From the NCBI GenBank assembly GCA_037974335.1, contig CM075740.1, positions 13,351,071-13,415,070 of the forward strand: a stretch of 64,000 nucleotides of DNA. Reading direction: 5' to 3'. Numbering within the stretch: position 1 is the first letter of the stretch; every line of letters begins with the position of its first letter. The stretch is from Prionace glauca. Its lineage: Eukaryota > Chordata > Chondrichthyes > Carcharhiniformes > Carcharhinidae. The notes beneath the pieces were generated by a model that worked only from the letters and a program-made list of their open reading frames with translations, was not told where the DNA came from and searched no databases. Made by a program: the position numbers and the translations under genes. Positions 51,960-64,000 of the stretch are shown in pieces.

Positions 51960-53560
51960 AAAAATGTCTACATGCTTTTAAAAAGGAAAATGCTCACTAA
52001 AATAAGTGTGGTTACTCTGGAAAAGGAACGTGGAAAATTCATTATACGAAATGAGGAAATGGCAGAAGAATTGATATATTTTCTCTGCCTTGCTGTAGAA
52101 TACGGAAATAATGTCCCAGAAATACTTGCAGGTGAAGAGGGAGAAGGGAGTGAGGAACATAAAGGAATTACAACCACCAGGTCAATGCTACTGAGAAAGC
52201 CGTCAGAACTAAAGGCTGTCAAGTCATTCGGCCATGATAGAGCTGGGTAAGATAACCTTCGGGAGAGTGGATCCAGACGCGAAGGGCCGATTGGCCTCCT
52301 TCTGCATTGTAGTGATTTTATAAATCTATGAGGTCGGGAAATAGCAGATCGATCTCTTCTATTCAAGAAAAGAAAGAAACTGAGAACATGTAACTACAAG
52401 CCAATTAGCCTAACATGTGTTAAAAGTTAAATGCTCAAACCTAATATGAGAAGGTTATCGCGTGGCACTTGCAATTATGTAGAGCCAACATGGTTTTGTA
52501 CAAATCAAGACATACTGTACTAATTTCATATAGTTACTGGAACAGCTTATTAGTGACGTGAATAAAAGGGAACCTGTAGACTCGGATTTCCAAAACTGAT
52601 TTAGTAAGAAACAGTTTCAAAGATACATTGTGAAATGCCAAATACTCATCAGGAATCGAGGACTGGTTGCCTTACAGAAACAGAGAAGTGGGGTAACTGA
52701 GCCATTTTTTTATGGAGGGGGGGCGGTGGGGGAGAAGGGGAAAACTGTAGCTGGCGGTGTATCACAGGATTACATCTGCGGCCTCAACTATTACCAATTT
52801 ATACAAAAGGCATGGATGATGGGACGGATTGATTGCAACTTTTTCTCACGACTATAATACAGGAGAAGAAGTAAATTGTGAAGTTAGCATAGATGGTATA
52901 CAAAAGGATTACGATAGGCTACGTGAGTGGTAAAAAGAAACAGCTGGAGTATATTGTGGTGAAAAAGAATTGGTCCACTTTGGCAGGAAGAATGGAAAGG
53001 AGCAAATTATTCACACGGAGATGAGAGTGCAAAGATCTGCAGCACTGGGGGATATGGGTGCCCCGGAACGTGATTCACAAAACTTGAGCATGAAGCTGTA
53101 AGTGATTAGGAAATCAAATGCAGTGTTGTCACCTATTGCAAATGGGATGGAATATCAATGTAGGGAAGATTCGCTCCAAATTTGTCGTGCTTTGTTGCGA
53201 GCACATCTAAAGTATTTTCCTGTTGGCCCGGGTACCTCAGAATGGATACAATAGCACCAGCAACATTCGGCGAAACGGGCCCCTATCAGGTGAAAGGGGT
53301 ATCATATAGGGAACGGTTGGAGAGTTCGGTCTTGTACCCATTAGAGTTTCGAAGAATTCGAGGCGATCCTACTGAAACATCTACTATCCTGAGGGGAGTT
53401 GAGATGGTGAATGCTGAAGAAGTGCCTCCCCTCCAAGGAGACTAGAAGGACGGGGCGCGAACTAAAATAAGAGGTTTTCCAATTGAGATGCAGATAAAGA
53501 GAAGTTTATTTTCCGTGGGAGACATTAGCCTGTTGAGCTCTCTTTACCAGGAATATCCCA
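51960..53560 (+). mobile_element. CR1 LINE ORF2 remnant, decayed
   Basis: RT-region phrases in order: aataatgtcccagaaatact, actacaagccaattagccta, gagccaacatggttttgtac, gaaaaagaattggtccactt, then the 3' block with gggaacggttggagagttcg. A SINE tail (52,255-52,330, cgaagggccgattggcctcc) interrupts it. Many frame changes. Confidence 0.72.
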
Positions 53561-53639
53561 TCGTGAATGGTAATGGATAATTAAACAACTCACTGGAGGA
53601 AAAGACATCACAAATGTGCCCATGCTCAATGATCAGTGA

Positions 53640-55195
53640 AAAAGATAAGGCTAAAGGCTTCGCAGCAATCTTCTGTCACATGTTGCGAAGTGAAAGATCC
53701 ATCATGGTCTTCTAAAGAAATGGTCAACATCGCGGATTTCAAGCTTCAGCCAATTCAATTCTCTCCACGTGATACGAGAAATGTCCGAACGCGTTGGAAA
53801 TTGCAAAGGTTTTGGGCCCGAGCAATATTCTGTCCACTGCCCTGAAGACTTGTGCTCCAGACCATGCGGCCCCGCCAGTCAAGTTGTTTCAGTACATCTA
53901 CAACATTGGCATCTACCCGTCATTGCAGAACATTGCCCAGTTATGTCCTCTATGCAAAAAGAAGGACATCTCCAACCTTATTCATCAGCCATCAGGCCAC
54001 TCCAGATCATCAGCACGTTGATGGAAGGGGTCATTAACAGCGCAATAAAACTGCAGGAACTTAGCAGAAACCTACTCACTGACACATAGTTTGGATTCCG
54101 CTAGTCACTCGGCGCCTGACTTCATTACAGCCTTGGGTCAAACATGGACAAGAGTAATTGAACGTCAGATGTGAAGTGACTGCCTTTGACGTCAAGGCAG
54201 CACGGGTGGAATTAAGGAGCTCGAGGAATAATGGAGGCAATTGGAATCAGAGGGAACAAGCTACGCTGGCTGAGTCATACCTGCACAGAGGAAGAGTCTT
54301 GCTGTGGTTGGAGTTCCATCCACTAATTTGCATATTTCTCAAGATGGTATCCTTGGAGTTTCTCAAAATGGTATTCCCGGCCCAACTATCTTCAGCTGCT
54401 CGATCAGTAACGTTCACATGCTGTGCAAGACCATTCCCGCATCCTCAGAGACTGAAGCCGTCCATGTCCAAATGCAGTTCGTCCGGGGCAATATCCATGC
54501 TTGGGTTGGCAAGTGGCAAGTATCCTTCGGGACAAAGTAGTGCCAGGAAATGACCATCTCCAACAACTAATCATTGCCTCTTGACATTCAACGGTAATGC
54601 CGCCACTGTCGACTTCCTAAGGCCGACCATTGACCAGAAACTGAACTGGTCTTGATATTTAAATATGGTGGCTACAAGAGCAGGTCAGAGGGCATGAATC
54701 CTGTGGCAAGTGTCTCACTTCCTTACTCCCAAGCCTGTGCACCATCTACGCGAGGCACAAGTCAGGAGTGTGATGGAATATTTGCACTAGCCAGGAGAGT
54801 GCAACTTCTATAACTTTCAAGAAGCTCACACCATCCAGGAGAAAACTTGACTGGCACCTCTTCCACAAACTGCTTCCGTCACGATGAACAGTGGCAGCAG
54901 TGGGTACCATCTGCACGATGCACTGCAAAAACCCATCCAATATCCATGGGCAACACCTTACAAAATCTCACCTCTACCGTCCAGAAGTACAAGGGAAGCA
55001 AGTAGATAGGAACACCACCACCTTAGCGCTCTCCTCCAAGTCATTCGCAATCTGACCTGGGGATATATCGCTTACGTCGACCACAGGGACTGCGCTGATT
55101 CAACAAAGCAGTTCACCACCATCATCTCGAGGGGAATTAGCGGTGAGGAATAAATGCTAGTCTAGCCAGCGATTCCCACATCCCATAAAAAATGC
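53640..55195 (+). mobile_element. Second LINE family, decayed RT and 3' end
   Basis: tgcctttgacgtcaaggcag, cccaactatcttcagctgct, accattgaccagaaactgaa, gtggctacaagagcaggtca and gtgtgatggaatatttgcac trace an RT of the Jockey/I type. The end is aataaatgctagtctagcca then gattcccacatccc. Its 3' end is the one shared with the SINE at 5,945-6,293. Confidence 0.72.
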
Positions 55196-55745
55196 AGAAT
55201 TCGATAGATTTCTGATTGAAACGGGGTCCAAAGAGCATAGGGGTGGACCGAATGTGCAGTCGACCCCACGATCTCATCAGCCACGACCTTTGGCCTGATC
55301 TTCGTTTCAGTTCATGTGATGATATGAAACCTGTTCGCGCCTTTTTGTCTATTTTTATCCTATCAAATTTCTGAACCTTCGGATCATTAATGTGGCGCTG
55401 GCAGCATTATCTTTGGTGAATGACGCAGGAAAGAAAGTGATAGTAACACATTTAGTGGCACTGGGTTCTTACTGCTTCTAATCATTCGGATTTTCTGATA
55501 TTATGGATATTCACCATTAAAAAGGGAAACTCATGAAACATCCAAATTAATTGACAATACCTAATGAGAGTATTCTGTAAACGATTTTCATCTGGGAATC
55601 CCTATTTTCCAAGTGTCCACGTATTTTGCCAGGAATTGACATTTTGAGATATTTCTCGCCCCATATACACTTCATGTAATTACACGGTCCTTGGTCTATC
55701 AACTGCAATATTGCCATCTGCCGGTTCAGCCGCATAACACGCACA

Positions 55746-56051
55746 GGTTCATTGGGATTCGGTTTCGACTTCTTTCATCTGTTGTGCATAGTCCAGTAGA
55801 AAGCAGGGAGAATGAAATGACAATTATGACATAAAATTTAGGATAAATTCGGGAGATCTGATAGCACTTTCGAAGAGAGAAACACAATTTCTGTATAAGG
55901 TTCGTTGGGATTCCTTTTAGACTTCTTTCTTCAATTGTACATAGTCCAACAGAAAGCAGGAAGAATAAAATGACAATTATAACATAAAATATAAGATAAA
56001 TTCGGGAGATCTGGTAGTACTTGGGAAGAGAGAAACACAATTTCTGTAGAA
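55746..56051. repeat. Tandem duplication, 153-base unit, two copies
   Basis: Units 55,746-55,898 and 55,899-56,051 share most positions (gggagatctg, cacaatttctgta, ggttc-ttgggattc). Because 153 is a multiple of three, one minus-strand frame (56,064-55,726) runs through both with a repeated hydrophobic segment (FYVIIVI). No homology recognised. Confidence 0.85.
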
Positions 56052-56439
56052 GGGTTATTCGCACTGTTGTGTTCGACGAAACAGTGTTCAGTCTCTAGTA
56101 AATTAAACTTAAATCCGATCCGTGCGTTTATGATGCATTTCAAACGCTTCGAAGACAGGTGCACGCCCAGCCTCAAACAAGGGAGCAGGAACTAACACTG
56201 TAAACCGTGCCGGGCGCCAAAGACTGGCGACTAATTGCCGGATGAGTATTGCAGAGCCGTGGAACAAGCAATGATACTAAATCCCATCATGGTGTCTAGC
56301 AATAAATCTTGAACAAAATCATCTATTATCATGTTAACCATGAAACTACTGAATTGCTGAAGAAAAACATTCGCTTCATTAACACCATTCCCGGCAGGAA
56401 ATTTGGCATCCTTAGTTAGTACATATGTGACTCCATCGC

Positions 56440-56695
56440 GAAAAAGATGAAATCTGAGGACACGTACCAACCAAGTTAAGAACACCTTCTTCCCTGCTGC
56501 CCTCGGACTTTTGAATGGACCTAACTCGCATTAAGTTGATGTTTCTCCACACCCGAGATGTGACTGTTACACTACATTCTGCACTCTCTCCTTTCCTTCT
56601 CTATGGACGGTATACTTTGTCGGTAAAACGTGTAAGAAAGAATACTTGTCACTGTATACTATTATATAAAACAGTGAGAAATCAAATCAAATCAA
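56440..56695 (+). mobile_element. L2/Rex1-like LINE tail, duplication copy 2
   Basis: accaaccaagttaagaacac, cctcggacttttgaatggac and gaaatcaaatcaaatcaaaa match 35,830-36,400 without the CR1 insertion seen there. The region before it, 55,200-55,740 and 56,055-56,430, has nothing recognisable. Confidence 0.75.
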
Positions 56696-56940
56696 AAACA
56701 TTTGTGCTATTAGAAAACATGTGCACAATACATGACCAGCTATATTGGTTAGCAGTGGTATTGATGATGAACCTCCTGACCAGATTGGTTTACGTGTTAC
56801 AGAAAAGGCCGTTCACCTGAACTCGTTCCAAAAGCAGCAGTGAAGGAAGGCCAAAGCGGCATTGGCGCAAGATTTGTTTTCATTTACGGAGGTATTTACA
56901 GATGAGAGGCCAGGAGTGATGGAGTTTGGGGGAAGAAGAG

Positions 56941-57002
56941 GCGCAACATCGTGGGCCGAAGGGCCTGTTCTGCGCTGTAATGTTCTATGTTCTATGTTCT
57001 AT
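56941..57002 (+). mobile_element. Extremely 5'-truncated CR1 insertion
   Basis: Only the CR1 3' terminus: cgcaacatcgtgggccgaag, ggcctgttctgcgctgtaat and gttctatg repeats. Copy 1 reads straight through at this point (about 36,676), so this 62-base piece is a clean retroposition event. Confidence 0.9.
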
Positions 57003-57094
57003 GAATATCAGAGCGTATGTGAAACGTAGCAGAAAACAAGAACATACCTGATACCATACTGAAAACATACCAGTATTGATATATATTGTAAAGA

Positions 57095-57955
57095 GTTGAG
57101 GCCACAGCACTGATCACTGTAGCACATCACTCCCGATATCGTGCGAATCACAAAATTGTCCCGTTTTCCTACTGTCTACTTCCTGTTCGCTCGCAAATTT
57201 TCTGCCCATGCTCCCACACGATAAACTCTCATTTTCCGCAATTGTCTTTGCTGTGACATCTTATCAAATCCTTACTGAAAAACACAATATATCCACCTGT
57301 TCCCCTTTATCCACAACACGTCACTTCTTCAAATCACTCCAGTAAATTGATTGAACATGACTTCCCTTTGACAAAACTGAGTTGGCTCTATTTGATTATC
57401 GTGTTTTACTTATGTGCCCTGCTATCAAATCTTAATAACAGCTGCTAACAATTTCCTTATATGTCACATGATCAGCTAACTGGTGTTGTTTAGCTAACAT
57501 ATGTTGTTTCCTGCTCTCGGACGTTTTTTTCCGATTGCATTAAGGTACTACCGTCGCTTTTCCCAAACTAACGAACACTTCCCAGAATCTGGGGATTTTT
57601 GGAAGATTACAACCAGCCTATCAATCGTCTCATTTGTCAGTTCTTTTAAGACCTTCGGTGAAAGCCATCAGGATCTGAGGACTTAGCAACCGACATCTTC
57701 AACAACGTTCTTAATGTCATTCTAATTTCCTGCTCTACAGCTACTTCTACGGTACAACTTGTATCCTCTATAATGAAGACTAAAGCAAAATGCCTATCTC
57801 TTCATCTGCAATCTTTCTGTTCGTCACAGATTCCCCAGACTCAATTTCTATGGAACTGTCGCCCACACTTTGAAGTTTTTTTATCGTTTAATTTTATAGT
57901 TTGAAACTGATGTGTTCGTGGCACGAGTAGGCGTACATTAACACCGCAATAAAAT
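57095..57955 (-). mobile_element. Old LINE RT fragment (antisense), duplication copy 2
   Basis: Extends the 36,770-37,262 paralogue with cttcccagaatctggggatt, gccatcaggatctgaggact and ataatgaagactaaagcaaa, all reversed CR1-like RT text. The last 415 bases are missing from copy 1. Confidence 0.65.
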
Positions 57956-58784
57956 TATTGTCAAATCCCCAAGTCGCTACACGCTGGCATCTGTTTGGGT
58001 ACACTAAGGGAGAATTCGCAATGGTAAGGACTGTGCCAAAATGCCAAAGGCAAGAAGTAACTAAAATCCCCCAGAATATTCGGGAAACAAATCAGCTGGC
58101 CTGGAAGCACCTGTGGAGACAGATACAAAGTGAAAATTGCGTCTTCAAAGGTGTCAGATGAAAATATGAGCAATGAGTTTTGTTGATCTGAATTTCACTG
58201 GAAGAGCACAGGAAACGGAGCCAATTCTAACTTCAGGATGATGATCTGATAGATTAATGAAACCGATGCCTGCATGAAATGCTAATCGAGCTCTGGAGCG
58301 CGATTACTTGGATATCTCTTTCAATAATTGTAGTGCGGACAGGATGAAGCACTTGACTAATTCTCAATAGGTCACTTAAGAGCCTCAATAGGCTCAAAGG
58401 GGCCCTCGCCGCGCAACGAATTTATTCTTCCCAGTAGTTGGAGGAGATTTCTGATCATCACAAGAGAAATGTTCAGTGAGGCGATGGTGAGATAGAGCTA
58501 CGTGCGTTCAGAGTGCATAAAAAGCCTGATGTGCTTTCAGATGACGCCGATAAGGGGGAACATGTGGATGCGAAAAAGAATGTGGCCAGGGACATATTGT
58601 TGAGTTGCTTGCATGGGAGCAGGAAGTGAAGCCATTGCAGACAAATCTGTGGATATTATCTGACAAATAATAATGGAACCAGATCATGAGAACAGATCCA
58701 AGCAACTGATTAAAGATGGAGAATTGTTGGATCGTGTGTGGGATCGTGTCAAAGACCGACGCCAATGCAAAAAGAACAAGCAGT

Positions 58785-59068
58785 AGGGCGTCACGGTTGT
58801 TAGGACTTCTGCCTCACAGCGCCAAAAACCCGGTTTCGATGCCCGGCTTGGGTCACAGTCTGCACGTTCTTCCCGTATCTGTGTGGGTGCTCCGCTGCCT
58901 CCCATAGTCCGAAAGATGGGTTGATTAGGTGCTTTGGCGATGCTAAATTGTACCCGTCCAGGTGCCGGGGTGTGGGGACTCGGAAATGCTCACAGTAACT
59001 TCATTACAGTAATTGCAGTTTGGATTACAACCGATAGCTGTAAGCCTACTTGTGACAATAATAAAGAA
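58785..59068 (+). repeat. SINE with an alternative 3' end
   Basis: Head cgtcacggttgttaggactt, body gtctgcacgttcttcccgta, end cacagtaacttcattacagt and acttgtgacaataataaaga. This end differs from the other SINEs and resembles an L2-type tail. Absent from copy 1. Confidence 0.75.
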
Positions 59069-59345
59069 ACTGCAAAAAAAACCCTTTAAAACTGAGAAAA
59101 ACAGTCAGTTTGCTATCGGTGTAGTTGAATAGAATGTAACTTTGATAAGGGACACATCAGTATTATGGCAGAAGCAGAAACGCGATTGTGGGGATTCAAT
59201 GCTGGAATTGTTGGAACATGATTATGGATTTGGGGTTGGTAATATCTTCAAGTAGTTTAGAGAGGAAATGTTAACTGAAAATTTGTAGTATCTCACAAGC
59301 AAAGAGGATCGAGGCTTGTTTCAAGGAGAAGTTTTATTGTAATCG

Positions 59346-60269
59346 GTCTGATGACACCAAGATTGTGGGAAAGGCAAATTGTGAGGAGGGTCTGGAGAGT
59401 CTGCAGAAGGATCTAGATAGGCTGGCGAATGGGCCAGGAAATGGCAAATGGAATTTAATGTTGGCAAGTGTGAGGTGGTCCACTTTGGTAGGAGGAATGG
59501 TAGGAAGGACTATTACTTACGTGGCGAAAAACTGCAGCAGGCGACGGTGCAGAGGGACCTCGGGGTCCTTGTGCATGAGTCGCAAAAACCCAGCTTGCAG
59601 GTGCAGCAGGTGGTCAGGAAGGCGAATGGGATGCTGGCCTTCATAGCGAGGGGGATTGAATATAAAAGTAGCGAGGTCTTGCTGCAGCTGTATAGGGCAT
59701 TGATGAGGCCGCAGCTGAAGTACTGTGTGCAGTTTTGGGCGCCGCACCTGCGCAAGGATATTTTGGCCCTGGAGGGAGTGCAGAGGAGGTTTACTAGGCT
59801 GATACCGGAGTTGAGGGGATTGAGCTATGAGGAGAGGCTGAATAAACTAGGCTTGTACTCGTTAGAGTTTAGAAGAAAGAGGGGAGATCTCATTGAGACG
59901 TATAAGATGATGAATGGGATGGATAGGATAGAGGTGGAGAGACTCTTCCCGCTCAAAAAAGACAGTAGGACTAGGGGGCACAGCCTCAAGGTAAAGGGGA
60001 GGCGGTTTAGAACAGAGTTGAGGAGGAACTTCTTCACTCAAAGGGTGGTGAATCTCTGGAATTCTCTGCCCGTTGAAGTGTTGGAGGCTGCCTCGCTAAA
60101 TATTTTTAAGAAACGGGTTGATGGGTTTTTGATAAGAGAGGGGATTAAGGGTTCTGGGGAGAGGGCGGGAAGGTGGAGCTGAGTCACGACAGATCAGCCA
60201 TGATCTTATTGAATGGCGGGGCAGGCTCGAAGGGCCAGATGGCCTACTCCTGCTCCTATTTCTTATGTA
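59346..60269 (+). mobile_element. CR1 LINE 3' half, best preserved of its subfamily
   Basis: A frame of about 240 codons to 60,182: [60 protein letters not shown] and [20 protein letters not shown]. The start lies just after the FADD site (tgatgacaccaagattgtgg), with one early frame change. Tail cctgctcctatttcttatg. Absent from copy 1. Confidence 0.93.
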
Positions 60270-60519
60270 AGAACAGTATCTGAGGAGAGATAGCGGTTAG
60301 TGACATCAATGAAAGTGGGGACAAAAAAACAACATGGGTCTAATGTATAAAATGAGTTATGACCGAAATGAGGGGATATCTGAGAAAAACATCCGAGTCA
60401 ACTATGATGCATGTGAAGCAGTGTTTCTTCATTTCATTCCGAAATAACTTCCCTCGATCAAAAGTGTATTCCCTATTTTTTCAGGATTGTATTATTGGAG
60501 CAAAAAGAAAATAAAATTG

Positions 60520-61095
60520 CCTCATAGGAACAGTCCTTCGGTCCTCCAAGCCTGCACCGACCATGCTACTCGACTTATCTAAAACCCCCTACCCTCCAGG
60601 GACATTATCCCTCTAATCCCGCTCTATCCATGTGTTTGACAAGACGCTTCGTAAAAGTTACTATTGTATCTGCTTCCCTTACATCCCGGAACAACGAGTT
60701 CCAGGCACCCATCACCCTTTGTGTGAAAATTCTGCCTCGTACATCTCCTTTAAACATTGCCGGTCGAATTTTAAACATGTGTCCTCTAGTAATTGACTCT
60801 TCCACCCTGGGAAAAGGCATCTGATGATCCGCGCTGTCCACGCCCCTCTTACTCTTCTATCAGGTCATCCCTCAACCTCCGTCTTTCCAGTGAGAACAAA
60901 CCAAGTTTCGCAAAGCTGTCCTCACAGCTCATGCGCTCCATACCAGGCAACATCCTGGGAAATTTTTTGTACCCTCTCCAAAGACTCCATGTCGTTCTGG
61001 TAGTGTGGCGACCAGAATTGAACACGATATTTCAAGTGTGGCCTAACTAAGGTTCTATAAATCCGCAACGTGACTTGCCCATTTTTAAACCCAAT
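60520..61095 (-). mobile_element. CR1 LINE 3' fragment (antisense), diverged subfamily
   Basis: cataggaacagtccttcggt tail, then ggcacccatcaccctttgtg, ctcaacctccgtctttccag and gttctggtagtgtggcgacc. A minus-strand remnant reads FKGDVRGRIFTQRVMGAWNS. Confidence 0.85.
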
Positions 61096-61099
61096 GCGG

Positions 61100-61275
61100 G
61101 TTAGTTCCATTGGCCATGCTTAAAATAGCCTCTTTGTGTCCTGGGATGGGTAGGTTAGAGAGACTAGTGGGTAAAATATGTACTGATATAGGGGTGGGGC
61201 CTGGGTGGGATTGCGGTTGGTGCAGACTGGATGGACGGAATGGCCTCCTTCTGTGCTGCAGGATTTCCGTGATGT
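61100..61275 (+). repeat. SINE 3' half
   Basis: ccattggccatgcttaaaat, gactagtgggtaaaatatgt and gaatggcctccttctgtgct, ending gatttccgtgat. The head is absent and the piece joins the reversed CR1 directly. Confidence 0.78.
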
Positions 61276-61810
61276 GATAAATGATCCTCAGGAATCTATA
61301 TTGTCTTATTCAGCCAAGCAGAGAACAAATCCTTCTACTTTCTCCTGCCCACAGCAAATTCCCGACCTATACATTCCAATAAATTATTTATTCGTTCTGT
61401 CGCTGCCTCTCTTTTATGCCTTACTGTTTCAGACTAGCTCACACTTGGAAATCTTTCTCTGTGTTACCGTATCACACCTTTTCCTAAGATTAAAGCCGCC
61501 TATTACACCTCCGCATCCTCTCCTCAGCGAAAACAGCCCAACATATTCATTTCCCTGATAGGTACATAGTCCCAATTCTAGTAAAAATCTGGCAAATATT
61601 TTCTCCACTTTCTCATATCCTACAAGATCATTTTTGAAGTATGTAGACCATAGATGAGTACAATTCTATAAAAGTCTACTAAATCCCCGAATGTTTTCTT
61701 TTGCTCTTCTGTAAGTGCACCAGTACCCTTTTTTACACTTTTTACCAACTGTGCAACTTCTTTCTGCTTTTAACAATTTATGTCTTGCAAGCCCAAATCT
61801 AACTGAAGAA
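61275..61810 (-). mobile_element. Old LINE RT remnants (antisense), duplication copy 2
   Basis: Paralogue of 42,845-43,375 (atgatcctcaggaatctata; gatcatttttgaagtatgta). Confidence 0.5.
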
Positions 61811-62591
61811 ATAAAACAACGATGTATCAAAGGGGTGTCCTATCGACTTTGTTATTCGTGTGAATAGGAATTATATTAAAAAAACAGACTTGGTCCTGAA
61901 CTGGTTTGAGTCACTGAAAATGCATTTGGGTGACTTGTTAGTAAAGCGCCTGCTTCAGTGTAATCATTACAGGCGAATTAAAATAATCGGCGAGCTTACT
62001 AAAAAATGACCTGCAGTATCAGAACTTGCAGTGCATCTGGTTTATTAAAAAATAGGACAGTGGCAGTGTTTGCCCTGAATTTTTGGAACCAGGAGGTTAA
62101 GAACTGTCTGCCCTTTAATGTATTTTTGTAATCTGTATTCGCAGTTCTGCCCTTTCATCACAATACCAGAATGTAACTCAGTCCATTAAAAAATATTGCA
62201 ATATTACTTCAATTTAATGTCATCCATCGTCTCCTTGTTGCGCCTGGATGTCACTGACTTTAAATAAAATATGCAGAATATCACAATGATATAATCTCAC
62301 TATTTCATTCCTTTTAGAATGTTGCCATTGATTGTTTTTCAGGGGAAGAGAGATATTAACAGAACATTAGTCGTGATAACGGTATAATGATTTTATTACT
62401 CAGCGGTATCAATGTCATTACACTGAAGCTTTGATCCATTCAGAGTGAACACAGTTAAATTGAAATTAGGGGAATCAGCCGATCTGCTACAAACTGTGAT
62501 GAACTGTTTGAAATGTTCCACTATTTGCCGACTTTATTTAGAAATGAAACTTTACTGACGGCAAAATACAAAAACGCTTTCGATGCATGAA

Positions 62592-62914
62592 TCACATACA
62601 GCTGGATCTGGAGATGCTTGTTTGAAGCGGGTTTGCTTGAGTCTCGTGTTTAACCAGACAGGAGTAAAGCTCGTGTGAGTTCCACTCTGAGGCTGACAGA
62701 GTCAGATAACTGCTCACACTGAACGTGTTGTCCGCCTCCTGCTGGATCCGACTGGTCTCAACCCCATTCCCTCTGACGCTGCCATCGACAGTCCATTCAA
62801 TCTCCGCAGCTCCTGGGTTAAAACCGCTCACCAAACACACCAGGGTCGCCATGTTCTTCGCTGTGATTTGATCCGATGAAGGCGGAAGGAGAGACACAGT
62901 GGGGCTCCGTGGAC
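62592..62914 (-). CDS. Light-chain constant-domain exon, cluster 2
   Basis: Same length and splice acceptor as the C exon at 44,160, with two base differences in 323. They give Glu for Gln (NGVETSR) and Leu for Val (YSCLVKHE). All Ig-fold cysteines, the Trp and the terminal Cys are kept. Its leader and V-J exon should lie upstream on the minus strand, beyond 64,000. The intron through 64,000 matches cluster 1, with one deletion of about 125 bases. Confidence 0.93.
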
Positions 62915-64000
62915 CTGGAAAGTAGAGACAAGGATCGCACATCCATTAAAAATCAGCATTAATGACTGATTATTATTCCACCTTCTTCAAATTGTTTTTT
63001 TAAGTCGGTATTATTCTACAGGAATGTATAGATTTTATACATTGGAATCTTACTGATGCCAAATGCAAAAAGGCCGGGACTCTGTTTCCAGAACATATAC
63101 AACCTGAGAAGGCTTTTCTTTTTTCCCTGAAAGGACAGGAACATACAAATAAAATCTGATCTAAAGGAAATAGTGGAGTTTGCTTCTGTCACCAGTTATT
63201 TCTCTGACGCAAGTCCTACATACTGGACTGATATTTGGGTTTGTGAACATTCTTCGCCACGGCTTCACACCGTGTCCCGCCCAGACCAACAGTGACGATG
63301 TACCGTAAATCTTAACAAATATCTCCCTGTCGCAATAGAAATGTTTGGAGACATTTTTTCGGAGTGGAGTGTCACAAACGATTTGTTGCAGCTCAGAGGA
63401 AGAGTTTCTAATAAATATTGTAAACAATTCTAATATATAACAACATAACTTAATAACACCCTCAAAAGGCCTGTAATAAATCAAACATGTCCTCATTATC
63501 TCACACACCTTGTCGTGAAAGCAGATGGACTGTGAGATCTTTCTGTGCTTCGGTAGGGAGCCATGATTCTGACATTGGAAGAATGATTCTACTTCACAAA
63601 TACTTAATTGTGAGGATGTTCTGAGGCCGTGGTCGGCGCTAAGTCAATGCAGGTTTGCATTTTCGTTCCTTTGACATTAGTCGATATTCATAAAGCTGAA
63701 AGGGCGTTGTATCAGTATCTTGTCTCTTTAAGTAACCATTTACCGCTTAAGTTACCATCTATCACAGTCAATGGGGAAACGCTCAGTAAATACGTTAATA
63801 TATTGTAAGGCTTCGAAGAAAGGGTTCCGATATGAATATCCATTTCAAACTAAAAGTATCAGGCTAACCTTTTACAATTCGCCCTGACATTGAGATATTG
63901 TGTCGCCACAACAGCAATATGGGTTTTGTCGCTGTCAGTAAAAAATCGATTGTCTTTGGAGCTAGAAATTCGTCTTATATTTTTGTTGGAATGGAATTTG

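Larger units (their letters stand above)
56430..64000. repeat. Segmental duplication, copy 2 (light-chain cluster 2)
   Basis: Second copy of the 35,790-45,830 region, still matching at the window edge. Its own insertions are the 62-base CR1 tail (56,941), the SINE (58,785), the CR1 (59,346) and the CR1/SINE pair (60,520-61,275). Confidence 0.85.

Overview
This is vertebrate nuclear DNA, most likely from a cartilaginous fish (shark). There is no bacterial gene organisation. Three spliced host genes are recognisable, and most of the rest is CR1-type LINEs and tRNA-derived SINEs. The shark assignment rests on a cluster-type immunoglobulin light-chain gene whose V and J are already fused in the germline, a tandem second copy of that cluster, and repeat families I associate with elasmobranchs. 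It is an inference, not a database match.

Layout. 1-4,774: an old minus-strand CR1 copy split by a nearly full-length plus-strand CR1-type LINE (84-4,709) with long open ORF1 and ORF2, whose 3' end is a SINE. 4,988-13,617: the last four coding exons of septin 5 (SEPT5, plus strand), with introns full of SINEs, CR1 fragments and inverted repeats. 13,960-26,060: intergenic repeats (CR1, an L2/Rex1-like LINE, a Penelope-like fragment, fold-back palindromes, a SINE segment triplicated in tandem). 26,060-27,754: GP1BB (platelet glycoprotein Ib beta), plus strand, coding region in one exon whose acceptor lies about 20 bases beyond a CR1 3' end. 27,760-43,800: mostly dead retroelements. 44,160-49,711: a complete minus-strand light-chain gene (leader, fused V-J, C) with octamer promoter and intact splice sites. 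50,220-50,400: a GATA/GACA simple repeat. 51,960-55,200: two decayed LINEs. 56,430-64,000: a second copy of the region beginning near 35,790, including a second light-chain C exon (62,592-62,914); its V-J exon should lie beyond the window.

How the parts relate. SEPT5 and GP1BB are adjacent in the same orientation, as in the human 22q11.2 interval; the human lambda light-chain locus is also on 22q11.2. Finding a light-chain cluster about 17 kb beyond GP1BB suggests this linkage is old and favours a lambda-like (type II) reading of the light chain. GP1BB and the light-chain gene are convergent. The two light-chain copies are almost identical over the C exon (two base differences in 323, both changing an amino acid) but clearly diverged further downstream, with an abrupt step near 43.85/62.27 kb. 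That pattern fits gene conversion or a second, recent duplication.

All identities are by-eye readings. I saw no retrovirus, LTR element with coding parts, Polinton, CRISPR array or genuine tRNA/rRNA gene.
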